A stretch of 64,000 nucleotides of DNA from Lumbricus rubellus (taxonomy: Eukaryota > Annelida > Clitellata > Crassiclitellata > Lumbricidae), in assembly GCA_945859605.1 (NCBI GenBank), contig OX243812.1:45595846-45659845 (forward strand). Reading direction: 5' to 3'. The position numbers and the translations under genes are program-made. This document shows, in pieces, positions 9,277 to 19,500 of this stretch. The first letter of the stretch is position 1, and each line of letters starts with the position of its first letter. Below the pieces are notes generated by a model. It saw only the letters and a program-made list of their open reading frames with translations. It was not told the origin of the DNA and ran no database searches.

Positions 9277-10024
9277 ATTGTGCCTCAGCCCATCTATGGA
9301 ATAATATTGACACTGAACTTGATACAGCTTGAGCTTGAACATTGGTTTTTTGACAATGTGTCGATAAATAAGCTGATGTCGCAGACGCGATTTTGGTGAG
9401 AATTAGAATTTTTGCTAATTACCGGTACATTGCAGTGCTTTGCAGAATAGCCGGTGCGTTTATCGGTAGATCAGCTGTGCGCTGTCATGGCGACCGCGAT
9501 ACGTTACTAAGCGTTAGGTGCCTGAGAGGCTGAGACATAATCAGACATTTCATAGCTCTGGGGAGTGGGGAGAGAGTTACTATTTTGTATCAATCTATTC
9601 AAGTGTGTGTGTGTAGTTCTAAGTTTCTCGTGTCGTTATAAATGAGAATTTAGCACTATTTATGTGACGAATTTTTTTATATGTCTGAAAAACAAGCATT
9701 TCAAACTCTGGATGAGATTCAGCTATATGTATCGTGAGTCAGTAAGTTTCGGCGAATTTGGTTCAGGTAGGCCTATATCCTGCAATAGGTGCGTAGCCTC
9801 GAAGCCCCAATCCCCCGAAAGATAATTTCTGTCTCATCCCCGAACTCTCTTTTCTATTGCTAAAAGAAATTTATTTGTGGAAATTTGACTTTTCCTAGTA
9901 TTTTCGAATATTTTACAGGATTTGAACGCGTGGTAGAAAACTGTTTTCGGGAAGCTTGTTGCTTTTGCGGCGGAAGATTCCGCCACGCAAGGCATGCAGA
10001 GATTAATGACGCCCTAAGTCAAAT
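9277..10024. other. Gene-free stretch
   Basis: No gene recognised. A (GT)5 run lies at about 9604-9613. Short ORFs lack motifs. Confidence 0.45.
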
Positions 10025-10030
10025 CTTACT

Positions 10031-10339
10031 GGGTAAAAACGCACACTGCGTGCCCGTACTCCAAACAATATGGCTGCCAACGAATGCAATAAAATTGCAG
10101 CGCGACCTATAGACGACATCGCAACATGCATCCCAACATGCAAAGCGTGAGGGTCGTTCAGGGCTCAGGTTAAGCGTCGTGAGGGTCGTTTAGGGTTAGT
10201 TTTAGGGTTAGTGCAGTCATTCTGCTGAAATTGAAGCTGAATTGATGAACAATGTCATCACCTATCGCGCTCTAATTTTATTGCATTCGTTGGCAGCCAT
10301 ATTGTTTGGAGTACGGGCACGCAGTGTGTGTCTTTACCC
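10031..10339. mobile_element. 309-bp MITE with about 80-bp inverted repeats and TTAGGG core
   Basis: Left GGGTAAAAACGCACACTGCG and its inverse at the right end (ending 10339) extend through the GCCCGTACTCC and CAATATGGCTGCCAACG blocks for about 80 bp. A 6-bp duplication CTTACT flanks it (10025-10030, 10340-10345). The middle (10174-10220) holds GCGTCGTGAGGGTCG plus two TTAGGGTTAG units. Superfamily not assigned. Confidence 0.8.
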
Positions 10340-10345
10340 CTTACT

Positions 10346-10804
10346 GGCCGTCACGACGCCTTTTTGGTTGGAAAATTTAACGAATTGTATGTTGTTGATT
10401 AATTAACCATTTCAAACATTTAGCACCATGGACCGCAGAAACAATAATTCACGAAACGAAAGGCCACAACGGTGAACTCAAAAGCAACAGCTAAAGGGCT
10501 TTAGTGATAATTATTCGCAGTATTCTCATCTTTTGTGGAATGATTATTATGTAAAATGAATAATAAAAATGCATAATAGAATGTATAAGTGTATACATAT
10601 GTTTTCAATGCCTTATGATGGTTCCCTACCAAAAGCATGGAGTGGCGTTTATCCCTGCCTAGTACTCAGGTCATTTTTCAGTTCATTGCCCACCTACAGT
10701 TTGACTCACTCAAGTCTTCATTTCCTCACTCAGCGAAAGTTTTGTTGGCTCAGCTACACTTTACGACTGAAACAGATTTCCATTTTCCTGCTCTTCCTAC
10801 ATGA
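10346..10804. other. Gene-free stretch before the LINE
   Basis: The LINE reading frame stays open upstream to about 10569, but that part has no RT similarity and is probably host flank read through by chance. Confidence 0.45.
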
Positions 10805-10833
10805 TGTATGTATGTATGTATGTATGTATATAT
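10805..10833. repeat. (TGTA)n microsatellite at the 5' junction of the LINE
   Basis: Six to seven TGTA units directly before the truncated LINE. The same repeat lies at its 3' end (12378-12472). Confidence 0.9.
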
Positions 10834-12380
10834 ACCCATCTCAACATGGATTCCAGGCTGGTCACTCCCCCTCATTGCCTTTACTAAGTATTCAGGACAA
10901 AATATCTGAAGCAATTGAAAATAATGAATTTTCCCTTGGAGTGTTCTTTGACTTGGCCAAGGCTTTTGACACGGTGAGCCATGATATTTTACTTAAAAAA
11001 CTGAATAATTATGGTATAAGAGGAGTCCAACATAAATGGTTTGCTAGTTACCTTGAAAATCGCTCACAAGTTGTTTACTGCAATGGTGCCTATTCAATGA
11101 TGCGTTCTGTTCTGTTTGGCGTTCCACAAGGATCGAACCTTGGACCTTTATTATTTCTTCTTTTCATTAATGACCTTCCTAACGCATCCCCACTTATGTA
11201 CTTCATCCTCTTTGCAGATGACACTAATATCTTTTATTCCCACAGCTCCCTTACCAGCCTTTATCAAATAGTGAATGGCCAACTTTCTCAAATTGCTAAT
11301 TGGTTTCGTGCCAACAAACTATCATTAAACCTTGATAAAACTAATTACATTCTATTTAGGTCCCATAGAAAAATTTCTTTCACCAACGAAAATAATTTGT
11401 ACATTGATGGCCATTCCATTAAACAAGAAATATCAACTAAATTCTTAGGTGTTGTGTTAGACCAGCATTTGTCTTGGAAAGATCATATTAAAGCTATCTC
11501 TTCTAAAATTGCCAAGAATATCGGTATTATAAAACGAGCTTCCTCCTTGTTACCTCCCCATGTTAGGCTAACCCTTTATTATACACTCATCTACCCATAT
11601 CTTACCTACTGCAATATAATATGGGCTTCAACTTATAAATCCAATTTACAAAGGCTAACAATTCTACAGAAACGTGTTATTCGTTATGTGGCTAATGTTC
11701 CATACAATTCTCATACTCATCAGCTATTTCTGGAATTTAAATTACTAAAGATTGAACAAATTAGGACGGTTCAGATAGGTGAATTTATGTTTCGATATGA
11801 GCACAACTTGTTACCAGTAGCGTATAGACAAATGTTCTTCCGTGCCTCTGATTTTCATTCCTATTCCACAAGAAGTGCAAATTTGTATAGACAACCATTT
11901 GCTCATACTAACACTCGTTTATTTTCGATCAGATATACTGGTGCTAATATTTGGAACAGTATCCCCTCAGCTATAAGTCAATTACATGGTCTTCATATCT
12001 TCAAGAAACGCCTACGTTGTTATATTATCAATCGAACTGCTTGAATTATTGTGTTGAATTGGGTGTGTTAGTTAAGTGTTAGTTAAGTGTTAGTTAAGTG
12101 TTAGTTAAGTGTTAGTTAAGTTGTGTTATCTATCCTCTATTAATAAGTTTCTGTCCTGATTATATTTCTATTTCTGCAATCGTTTAAACCGGCTGTCATG
12201 TCCTGTATATTATGCCTTGCAATTCAATGATTACTGGGTGGCCCAATTAGCGGGATTTCCATCCCTTCCGGGTCTCCCCTTGATACCACTAAATATGTAC
12301 AATTCCCTGTTCACTGCCTTGATTGTTATTTTTGGTGCGTATTCAGGAAATAAACTGATTTGACTTGACTTTTGACTGAT
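10834..12380 (+). mobile_element. CR1/L2-like LINE, 5' truncated inside reverse transcriptase
   Basis: An open frame ending at 12044 encodes about 400 aa of non-LTR reverse transcriptase from SQHGFQAGHS onward: AFDTVSHDILL (catalytic Asp of motif A), [18 protein letters not shown] (motif B), FADDTN (catalytic YxDD-type box), then the thumb and the C-terminal W-N-S-I-P block. No stop or frameshift was seen. The endonuclease and first RT motifs are missing. The 3' UTR contains an 11-bp tandem (12062-12120) and a block around 12236-12290 also seen in the LINE at 24135. The tail is TTTGACTTGA-like. RT copies LINE RNA into DNA at the nicked target; this copy is incomplete and inactive. Confidence 0.85.
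12062..12122 (+). repeat. Tandem GTTAGTTAAGT repeat in LINE 3' UTR
   Basis: Five near-perfect copies of an 11-bp unit directly after the RT stop. Confidence 0.9.
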
Positions 12381-12395
12381 GTATGTATGTATGTG

Positions 12396-12427
<32 letters not shown>

Positions 12428-12472
12428 TGTATGTATGTATGTATGTATGTATGTATGTATGTATGTATACGA
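12378..12472. repeat. (TGTA)n microsatellite
   Basis: More than 20 TGTA units with a GTGTATA interruption. Repetitive His-Thr-Tyr-Ile peptides read from it are not genes. Confidence 0.95.
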
Positions 12473-12569
12473 ACATTTATATAGTGCCTTACAATAACCT
12501 CACGAAGGCGTTCAGCGTAGCTACCGGACAGTTCTAAACAAGTGCGTCTTAATTGTCCTTGAGAATGTT

Positions 12570-13139
12570 TCATTCATGAGATACAAGCAATGCAGTATCG
12601 TGAATTGTTAATGGAAGACTGTTCCAGTATGAAGGTCCAATGCATGAGAAGGCGTGGCGGGCCCGCATCACTGTATGGGAGCGTGGGACTATCAAGTCCC
12701 CACGAGTCGCAGAGCGCAGAGACCGACGACCTGGTTGGTTGGAGACGGGGATACAGAACTCCCTAATATACTCCGGAGCCCGGCCAACCATTGACACTCG
12801 TCCCATGATGATGATCTTGAATGTAATTCTGTCCATGACTGGGAGCCAGTGCAGCGTGTCACGCATATACGACGATATATGCGAGAATTTTGGCAGATCA
12901 GCGACGACTTGGGCAGTGCAGTTGAGGACAGACTGAAGCTGACGTATCCGGGACTTTGGGAGACCCGCAAGGACAGCATTGCAGAAATCGAGTTGGTTCA
13001 GCACAAACGAGTGGACAAGAATGGTGGCGGCTTCGTGTGAGAGATTACGCCGGATTACTCTGATCCGGCGCAGTCCGAATTTGGCGAACCACTTGAAATA
13101 ATTCCACGGGCCACACGCAGCCCGGGGGTTGGAGAGCAC
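12570..13139 (-). pseudogene. C-terminal reverse transcriptase remnant of another CR1/Jockey-type LINE
   Basis: A 189-codon minus-strand frame contains SFVLNQLDFCNAVLAGLPKS, then LQSVLNCTAQVV, TLHWLPVMDRITFKI and a C-terminal YWNSLPL block. These are in the order found after the RT palm domain in CR1/Jockey-type LINE proteins. No start codon, endonuclease or FADD box is present. It differs clearly from the LINEs at 10834 and 24135 and lies in the opposite orientation, so it is a separate, older insertion. Confidence 0.7.
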
Positions 13140-13423
13140 TGCACAAGTGTGTCGTGAGTCGACATGCGATGTGTTGCATAAAAATGGTGTGTCGTTGGTG
13201 TATCGCGAAGAATTGGTATGTCACGAATTCTCGCATCACATAGGCCTAAAGTAGAACACATTAACGAATGTGCCGATTAAATTTTAATCGACGCTGTAAC
13301 ATTCGAAAATAATGGATACATAAGCGCATGCTTACACAGAAATGATGGTGGCCGTCGTCGTCGCCATTGCTTTTGGTTGTGGTTGGTTTAAGTGATTGGT
13401 TAAGTTTAATATGCCAAATATAG
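13140..13423. other. Gene-free stretch
   Basis: No gene or clear repeat seen. It may be further decayed LINE upstream of the 12570-13139 remnant. Confidence 0.4.
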
Positions 13424-13735
13424 CAGTGTTTCCCAACCTTTTTTGATGTCAGGGCCACTTTTCTAAGTTGAAGGACATTACGACACCACAAGGCTAATAT
13501 TTTATTAGCTAAAAGCATATAAAATTGTTATAAAATTTGAAACAAAATAGAATGTTTGATGTTATTTATAGGCGTCAAAATAAAATAATTTGTAATGGAG
13601 AATAATTATGTGCTCCATCCTGCCTGCCAAAATTGTCAATTTTTTCATAAATATTTGCTAATTCTTTGAGAGATGAGGGCCATTTATTTAGGCCAGCAGG
13701 CCACTTTTGGCCCACGGGCCATGGGTTGGGAACCA
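13424..13735. mobile_element. hAT-like MITE, right end eroded
   Basis: Starts CAGTGTTTCCCAACCTTTTT and ends GGGTTGGGAACCATA, an imperfect inverse in which the last bases have merged with a CATATA run. Inner GGGCCACTTTTC and GCCACTTTTGGCCC blocks fit the same family. No clean 8-bp duplication was found. Confidence 0.6.
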
Positions 13736-14575
13736 TATACATATACATATAGTTTTGTTCTGTTTGGATTCTCTATGAATTTAAACATTTTGTCTTATAA
13801 TCTTATATATTTCTATGTAGCTTTGGCCTTTCAAACAACCGATTTATGCTGCGTAGATTATGTTGCAAATAATCACTTGACACGATTTACTGCTTTCATT
13901 GCCTCCATTCTAGTAAAATCACTGAGCTAAAAACTGTGTAGAAGTATGTTGAGTTAAATGCTGTAATAGGATCAGTTGGCGAATAGTGAATAGCGAATGA
14001 TGTTTGTATTGTGCTCCGTGAATGATTTTTGTGTGATGTGCTGTGCCGTATTTATTCATTGTTATTAAACTGGAGCATATTTTGCCGTTGGTTGACGATG
14101 TAAGGCAATTTACCTGGTTCATGGCATTTTCAGCCACTCTGACTGCTCTCTTGCCATATCGGCACCATTCTGAGCATTCTACAAAGTGCTTTCATTCTTC
14201 ATACTTTGTTATGCAAAAGCATGTATTCTTCTGATTGAGTTGTTTGCTGTTAGCACTTGATATCTACTATAATGGTCTGCAATTTGTCTTTCATATTTGT
14301 AGGCAGGTGGTTCACTCAGGTAAACAAGGTCAAAGTTCTCGCACAGCTCTATTCTTGCTTTCCATTGTAAGAGGTGTTATGCTTAAGTTGTTATGGTTGA
14401 GCAACAAGGCTGATGTCTTAATTTGTTTGTTGTGCCAGTTCTATAAATGGTGTGATTCAAAAGGTCTGACTGATGTTTGAATTAAAGCTATCCTGTGTGT
14501 GTGTGAAATGCCAGTACCCTGCAGTGGTGAGAAGTTTTTCGTAAACAGTATAACAGTATGTTGTTTAGTACAGAA
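13736..14575. other. Gene-free stretch upstream of the kinase gene
   Basis: T-rich plus strand. No exon recognised. Confidence 0.4.
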
Positions 14576-14577
14576 AT

Positions 14578-16258
14578 GACACCAGATGATTAGTAAGGTC
14601 ACCCTCCTCCTTTATCCAAGCTTGGGACTGGCACTGTCAGAGTGTGAACAGTGGAGGAGTTGGCAGTTCTGGTGCACTCGAAGATCAACACAGAAATTGG
14701 CCTACTGCTCTAAGCTCTGCTTTAAATGATGTCATTAAAAGCTCCAGTCCATGTTACTGTTACTGTTTGACGACACTGCCATATCAAGATGATTAGTTTA
14801 GCCCTCCTGCTTTATCCAGTCTTGGGACTGGCACTGGCAGAGTGCAACCAGTGGCGGAGTTGTCAGTTCTGGTACCTTGTAGGGGTCTTTATAACCTGTT
14901 CTATTCTGCACAGAGAGAAAGAGATCATTTAAGACAGCGGTTCTCAACCTGTGGGTCGCGACCCCCACGGGGGTCGCCTGACAATTTGCCAGGGGTCGCC
15001 TGAACCCTTCAAAATTTGTAAATTAAAAAAAAATCAACGATTATATCTACTACACCATGCAACTTTAAATAAATTTTTGCTTATACTTCTGCTATGATTT
15101 ATTCGTTAGATTGCAGCAACTACTTTTATTTTGACCATTTTAGTTTTCAAATGTAAATTGCACTTTTGCCATGCTTCTAAAAGTAAAACAATAATATTCC
15201 GTTTGCTCAAAGAATGGGGTAGGCCTATCTCCCAATAAATATTTCATAAATATTTCGTAAGCATCATCTATTTCTACAGTGTTATCCGCTGTTTATCCAT
15301 AATTAGCAATTTCCATAATTAGCAATTTTTGAAGATGCCAACTTAGAATGCTATTGGGCCTACATCTGCAAATAAAAAATGTAAACAGGCGGGAGGAATT
15401 ATTTATTAAAATCCAAAACCTCGTCTCTGAGCACTGAAATCATGAGCAATTTTGTTTAAATGACACCTTGAAATGTTGCAGTTTGTGTGCAGATCCAAGT
15501 AATTGCCAGCAATTGGGAGACGACTCTCTTAAGTCTTAAACCATGACTAACAGCATTGAAAACATAGCAATTTATTAAGCTGACAGCCTGAAGTGCAGCT
15601 ATTACCGTGGGGATATTAAAAAATTAAACATTTGTGAGGGAGCATTTTATTGAAGTCTTGAGCCTATAAGCACTGAAATTAAGAGAAATTTTTTTGAGAT
15701 GGCAACTTTAAATGCATCCACTGCAGTTTGGAAATTATATTTTTTAAACAATGAGTGGGGGACAATTTTGAAGTCTTAAACCACGACTATAAGCACTGAA
15801 ATTATGAGCAATTTTGCTAGAATGGCAGCTTAAAATGCCACTATTGACTATTGCAATGTTAACATTTAAAAAATTCGATAATGAAAAAAAATCCAAATCC
15901 TCCCTCTGCTGATTTGATATGTGAAACTTCAACTTCAAACTGACAAATAGGTTGCTCTTAATCGCAAGAGCCAAGAAGCCTCACACGATCTTACTGCCAC
16001 AAGCGGCTTTCAAATTATGAAGTTAAAATGCACAACTATTGAAATTTGGACAACGATAAAAAAAATGCAGCGAAGGAAGGGTAACTCAATCAATTTTGTT
16101 GCTGGGGGTCGTCACAACGTTCGGAATGTCACCAAGGGGTCGTCGCACTAAAAAGGTTGAGAACCGCTGATTTAAGAAGTCTAAGCAACACAGAAATTGG
16201 CCTACTGCTCTAAGCTGTGCTTTAAATGGTGTCATTAAAAGCTTCTGTTCATGTATTT
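14578..16258. repeat. Tandem duplication (about 190 bp); second copy split by a hAT-like element
   Basis: Copy 1 (about 14578-14758) carries CTTGGGACTGGCACTG, CAACACAGAAATTGGCCTAC and ATGTCATTAAAAGC. Copy 2 (about 14785-14934 plus 16178-16258) carries the same blocks in the same order, interrupted by the element at 14935-16169. It lies 0.3-2 kb upstream of the first coding exon of the kinase gene. Confidence 0.75.
14935..16169. mobile_element. Non-autonomous hAT (Charlie-like) element, 1235 bp
   Basis: Ends CAGCGGTTCTCAACCT and AGGTTGAGAACCGCTG are perfect inverses, flanked by an exact 8-bp duplication ATTTAAGA (14927-14934, 16170-16177). GGGGGTCGCC/GGGGTCGTCG blocks lie just inside the ends. 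The middle is AT-rich and no transposase frame was seen. Confidence 0.92.
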
Positions 16259-16259
16259 T

Positions 16260-16577
16260 AGCCAGGCATTGTAAGCTGGCTGAAGGACTGGGAGGAGTTG
16301 GAGTGGGGGAACCATGTGACCTCTGGTCTTTATTTTGCAGCTCCACTTGTGCTCAACCAAGTATGACCAGCGATGAAGGCTTACTGGCTTACCTGCTACC
16401 TGAACAATTGGGCCTGTAGTACTTGTCAGAGGTGCTAGCCAGAAGAAGGAGGAGGAGAAGGAGAAGGAGAAGGAGGAGTGCTTTGCTTGTGTGTTGTACT
16501 CTGAGAACCTGCTAACACTTGGTCCACAGAGAATTTTCACAGCTAGCTACATAACACATGAAGCCCACTGGCTGAGA
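16260..16577 (+). promoter_or_regulatory. Probable promoter/5' UTR of the kinase gene with a polypurine tract
   Basis: An AGGAGGAGGAGAAGGAGAAG run (about 16445-16480) lies about 100 bp upstream of the kinase ATG. GA-rich tracts near starts are common in promoters and 5' UTRs. No TATA box was identified and the transcription start is unknown. Confidence 0.35.
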
Positions 16578-16593
16578 ATGTCTAGTACTGAAG
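16578..16593 (+). CDS. MAP3K2/3: Kinase gene coding exon 1 (start)
   Basis: ATGTCTAGTACTGAAG followed by donor GTGAGT; encodes MSSTE and leaves phase 1, matching exon 2. The context GAGAATGT is acceptable. It is very short, so an upstream start in an unseen exon cannot be excluded. Confidence 0.7.
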
Positions 16594-19500
16594 GTGAGTG
16601 TTCAATATTGTTGAATTTTATTGCTCATCAGTCATATGTTAAATTATAAATTTCTTAATTGATTCAAGGATTCTTTTGCTTTTTCTCATTCAACATCAGG
16701 CTAACAATTTTAGGGAACAAATGATCAAACACCAAATTGTCTTAAATATAGGATAAGAGATCTTCTCATTGCGTTTATTTTGCATGTTCTCCAATACAAA
16801 CCTGGCCTAAAATATTATGGCACACATTTTCTGTTCATGACTACATGCTACTTAGAAGCAATATAAATTACATATAATTATACGCACTGGCTACGGAACC
16901 GTCCGGACGGTGCCGTAATTTCTTTTCTACGGAACCGTCCAACACTTATGGAGCTACCATTCGCACTAACACCCGTCGGCCAATTAGGTTAGCGGAAAAC
17001 AATGTGGAAGAGTCGAAGACCGTAGGGAGGAAGTTGTCGAGTACAATTTATGCCCATCTCTTTGTAAACAGTAGCCTACTGTCAACAGCACGTGCGACAC
17101 GCGGGGTCTCACGATTTTAGACGAATTGCAATATAAAACGTTTAAAATGTCTTACAAATGACCCTACGTATGGAGGAACATTTTGCACAGGTAATTATGT
17201 CTCACTTTAGCGCTCTTTGTCGTTAAATTTAAACATGGTTATAACATAGAAGACCTAGGTGGCGTTCGCGTATAGGGTATAAGGTTTCGCGTCGTGAGGG
17301 TCGGTTAGGGTTAGTGTTAGGGTTAGTGTCGTCATTAGATTCTTAAGATTTTTGCGTCGTGAGGGTCGGTTAGGGTTAGTGTTAGGGTTAGTGTCGTCAT
17401 TAGATTCTTAAGATTTTTGCATTGCTTGTTTAGCTGTTGTTGGCCAAGCTAGCCTAATAGCTTGACCATCAACTGCTAACATCAACTACCTTCTCCCCCC
17501 TATGGTCTTCGCCTCTTCCACACGGTTCCGTAGAAAAGAAAATACGGCACCGTCCGGACGGTTCCGTAGCCAGTGCCATAATTATAATAATAATAATAAA
17601 TAATAATATACATACATATACAAGTGCATTGAGTTTTGCTCCAAAATATCTTAGGGATCTCATTCACTCTCCTCATTCTGTATTTTTCCTACCTCTCCGC
17701 TTTTCGAAATGGAATGATCTGTTTGTCCTGTGATCAAGGACGACTTTGGCCCAAACTAAATCATTTGTCACCATTGTGCTGCCCTCTGGAATGCCCTCCA
17801 TCTCTCCTCTCCTCCTCTTTACATGTTTCCATTCCTTCTAGATCTGTTCCTACATCTCTGTCTCTCCTCAAATCCTATTTATTTCTTGGGGGGTATACTC
17901 TCACTGGAAGCACTGCTGAATGGTCACTGCTTTAAGTCTTGCTATTTATAATTACATTACATGGTATACATTCATGTATTAATATTTAATACATAACATA
18001 TATTATATAATTATGCTTAGTTATGTACACATATAAATACATTACATATTTGATGCATAAACATGTAAATACACCATACATATGTAATGCATTCACATAT
18101 AAATACATGCAGTGTCATACATATGCGACTTTTGATGTTGTATGATCTTGATCACAGTCTTTCCAGATCTTTTTCCCACGGGCTTAGGACTGTTTGTTTT
18201 TCTGGTAAACTTGAAAATAGTGTTATTTTTAGTCCAGTTAAGAAACTCATTTTTGTCTAAACTTTAGCAATATGAAAGATGATTTGAACTGAAAATGATT
18301 GAGAATTAGCTATGGTCTTTTATCTCAGCTCAAAGATCTTGTCTTTCTTTTTTCATTTTTCACGCTGTGAATTGTTGTATAAGTTCTTGTCTCATCTCAG
18401 GTTGGAATTCAGACACCTTAACAGTGTTCTGAATTAGAGTCATTTCAGAATTTTTACTTTCTTTATCAGTTCACAGATGACGTATGTTTATTATCATGTC
18501 TGTACACCCAAATGCAGATGGCAATTTTTCAATTAAAGAATATTCTTATCTTATATTCTGCATGCCAACTGTTTAATATATAATAAACTACTGAACTGCT
18601 TCCCTGTTATTGCTGCCATATGTGCTCATAACACGTCACATTTCGGTTTCCAACCTTTTTTTATTCAATCATACAATGTCTCTGCTTTAAAATAGTTTTG
18701 ACAAAATGAAAATACCTTTTTTCTACTTGAAGTTATACTCATTTGATTCTTTCATTAGTTTAGAGTGAGATAATTATAATTGGAAAAAAATCTGTAAATA
18801 TTCGTGTCATGAAAGTCTCCAGACACCAATTAAAGATTATTCTGCTATTTAGTTGGCAATAAAGGAATATATTCTGAATCAAATGCCGTAAACGGCATCA
18901 AAATCGGTTTGCTACTTCGAAGATTATGGCGAATTCATAGCCATCTGCCAAATTGAAGAATATTCTACATTCTTGAACCTCTCGTCTACTTCAGCTTCTA
19001 GCACAATATCTAGGAAGTGACGGGTTTCGTTCGAGCCCCAGCGTCACATATCTGATAGGTCTGTGATGGAGAAGCTCAAGAATTCTTGTTCCTTTAGGCT
19101 ATGTACTGCGTGACTTAAGGACCTGCACTGATTTGTTTGCGACATAATTGTAAGGTGATTAAGCAAACTTTTTGACTGATGCTTCTACTTTGTCACTTGG
19201 CACTTAGTTAAACTCAGATGCAATAATTTAATAGTAGCAATTTCAGTAACAATTGATTTTAAAACTAAATTAGTTGTTCGTCTGTTTTCAATAAATTGCC
19301 TAAGATTCTGTTGTGTTCTTGTGGTGCATAGTTCTGTTTGGTGTTGAATCAAGTGAATCAGCTAAATATTGTCATTTGAGTTCATCTGTTGTTGCTGTTG
19401 TTGTTTACTGTTGCAGTACAATTGCTGTCACAGGCAGCGAAAGATGAGAACTTTGAGACGATATACGGTGCACTGGCTGAAGGCCTGCGCCAGAATAGCA

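Noticed and set aside
10569..10833. N-terminal 90 codons continuous with the LINE reverse transcriptase
   Set aside because: They translate flanking sequence and the TGTA microsatellite; RT similarity begins only at SQHGF.
12231..12573. Frames rich in His-Thr-Tyr-Ile
   Set aside because: Translated (TGTA)n microsatellite.
17289..17420. Interstitial telomere
   Set aside because: Only isolated TTAGGG pairs in a MITE core, not a run of telomere repeats.
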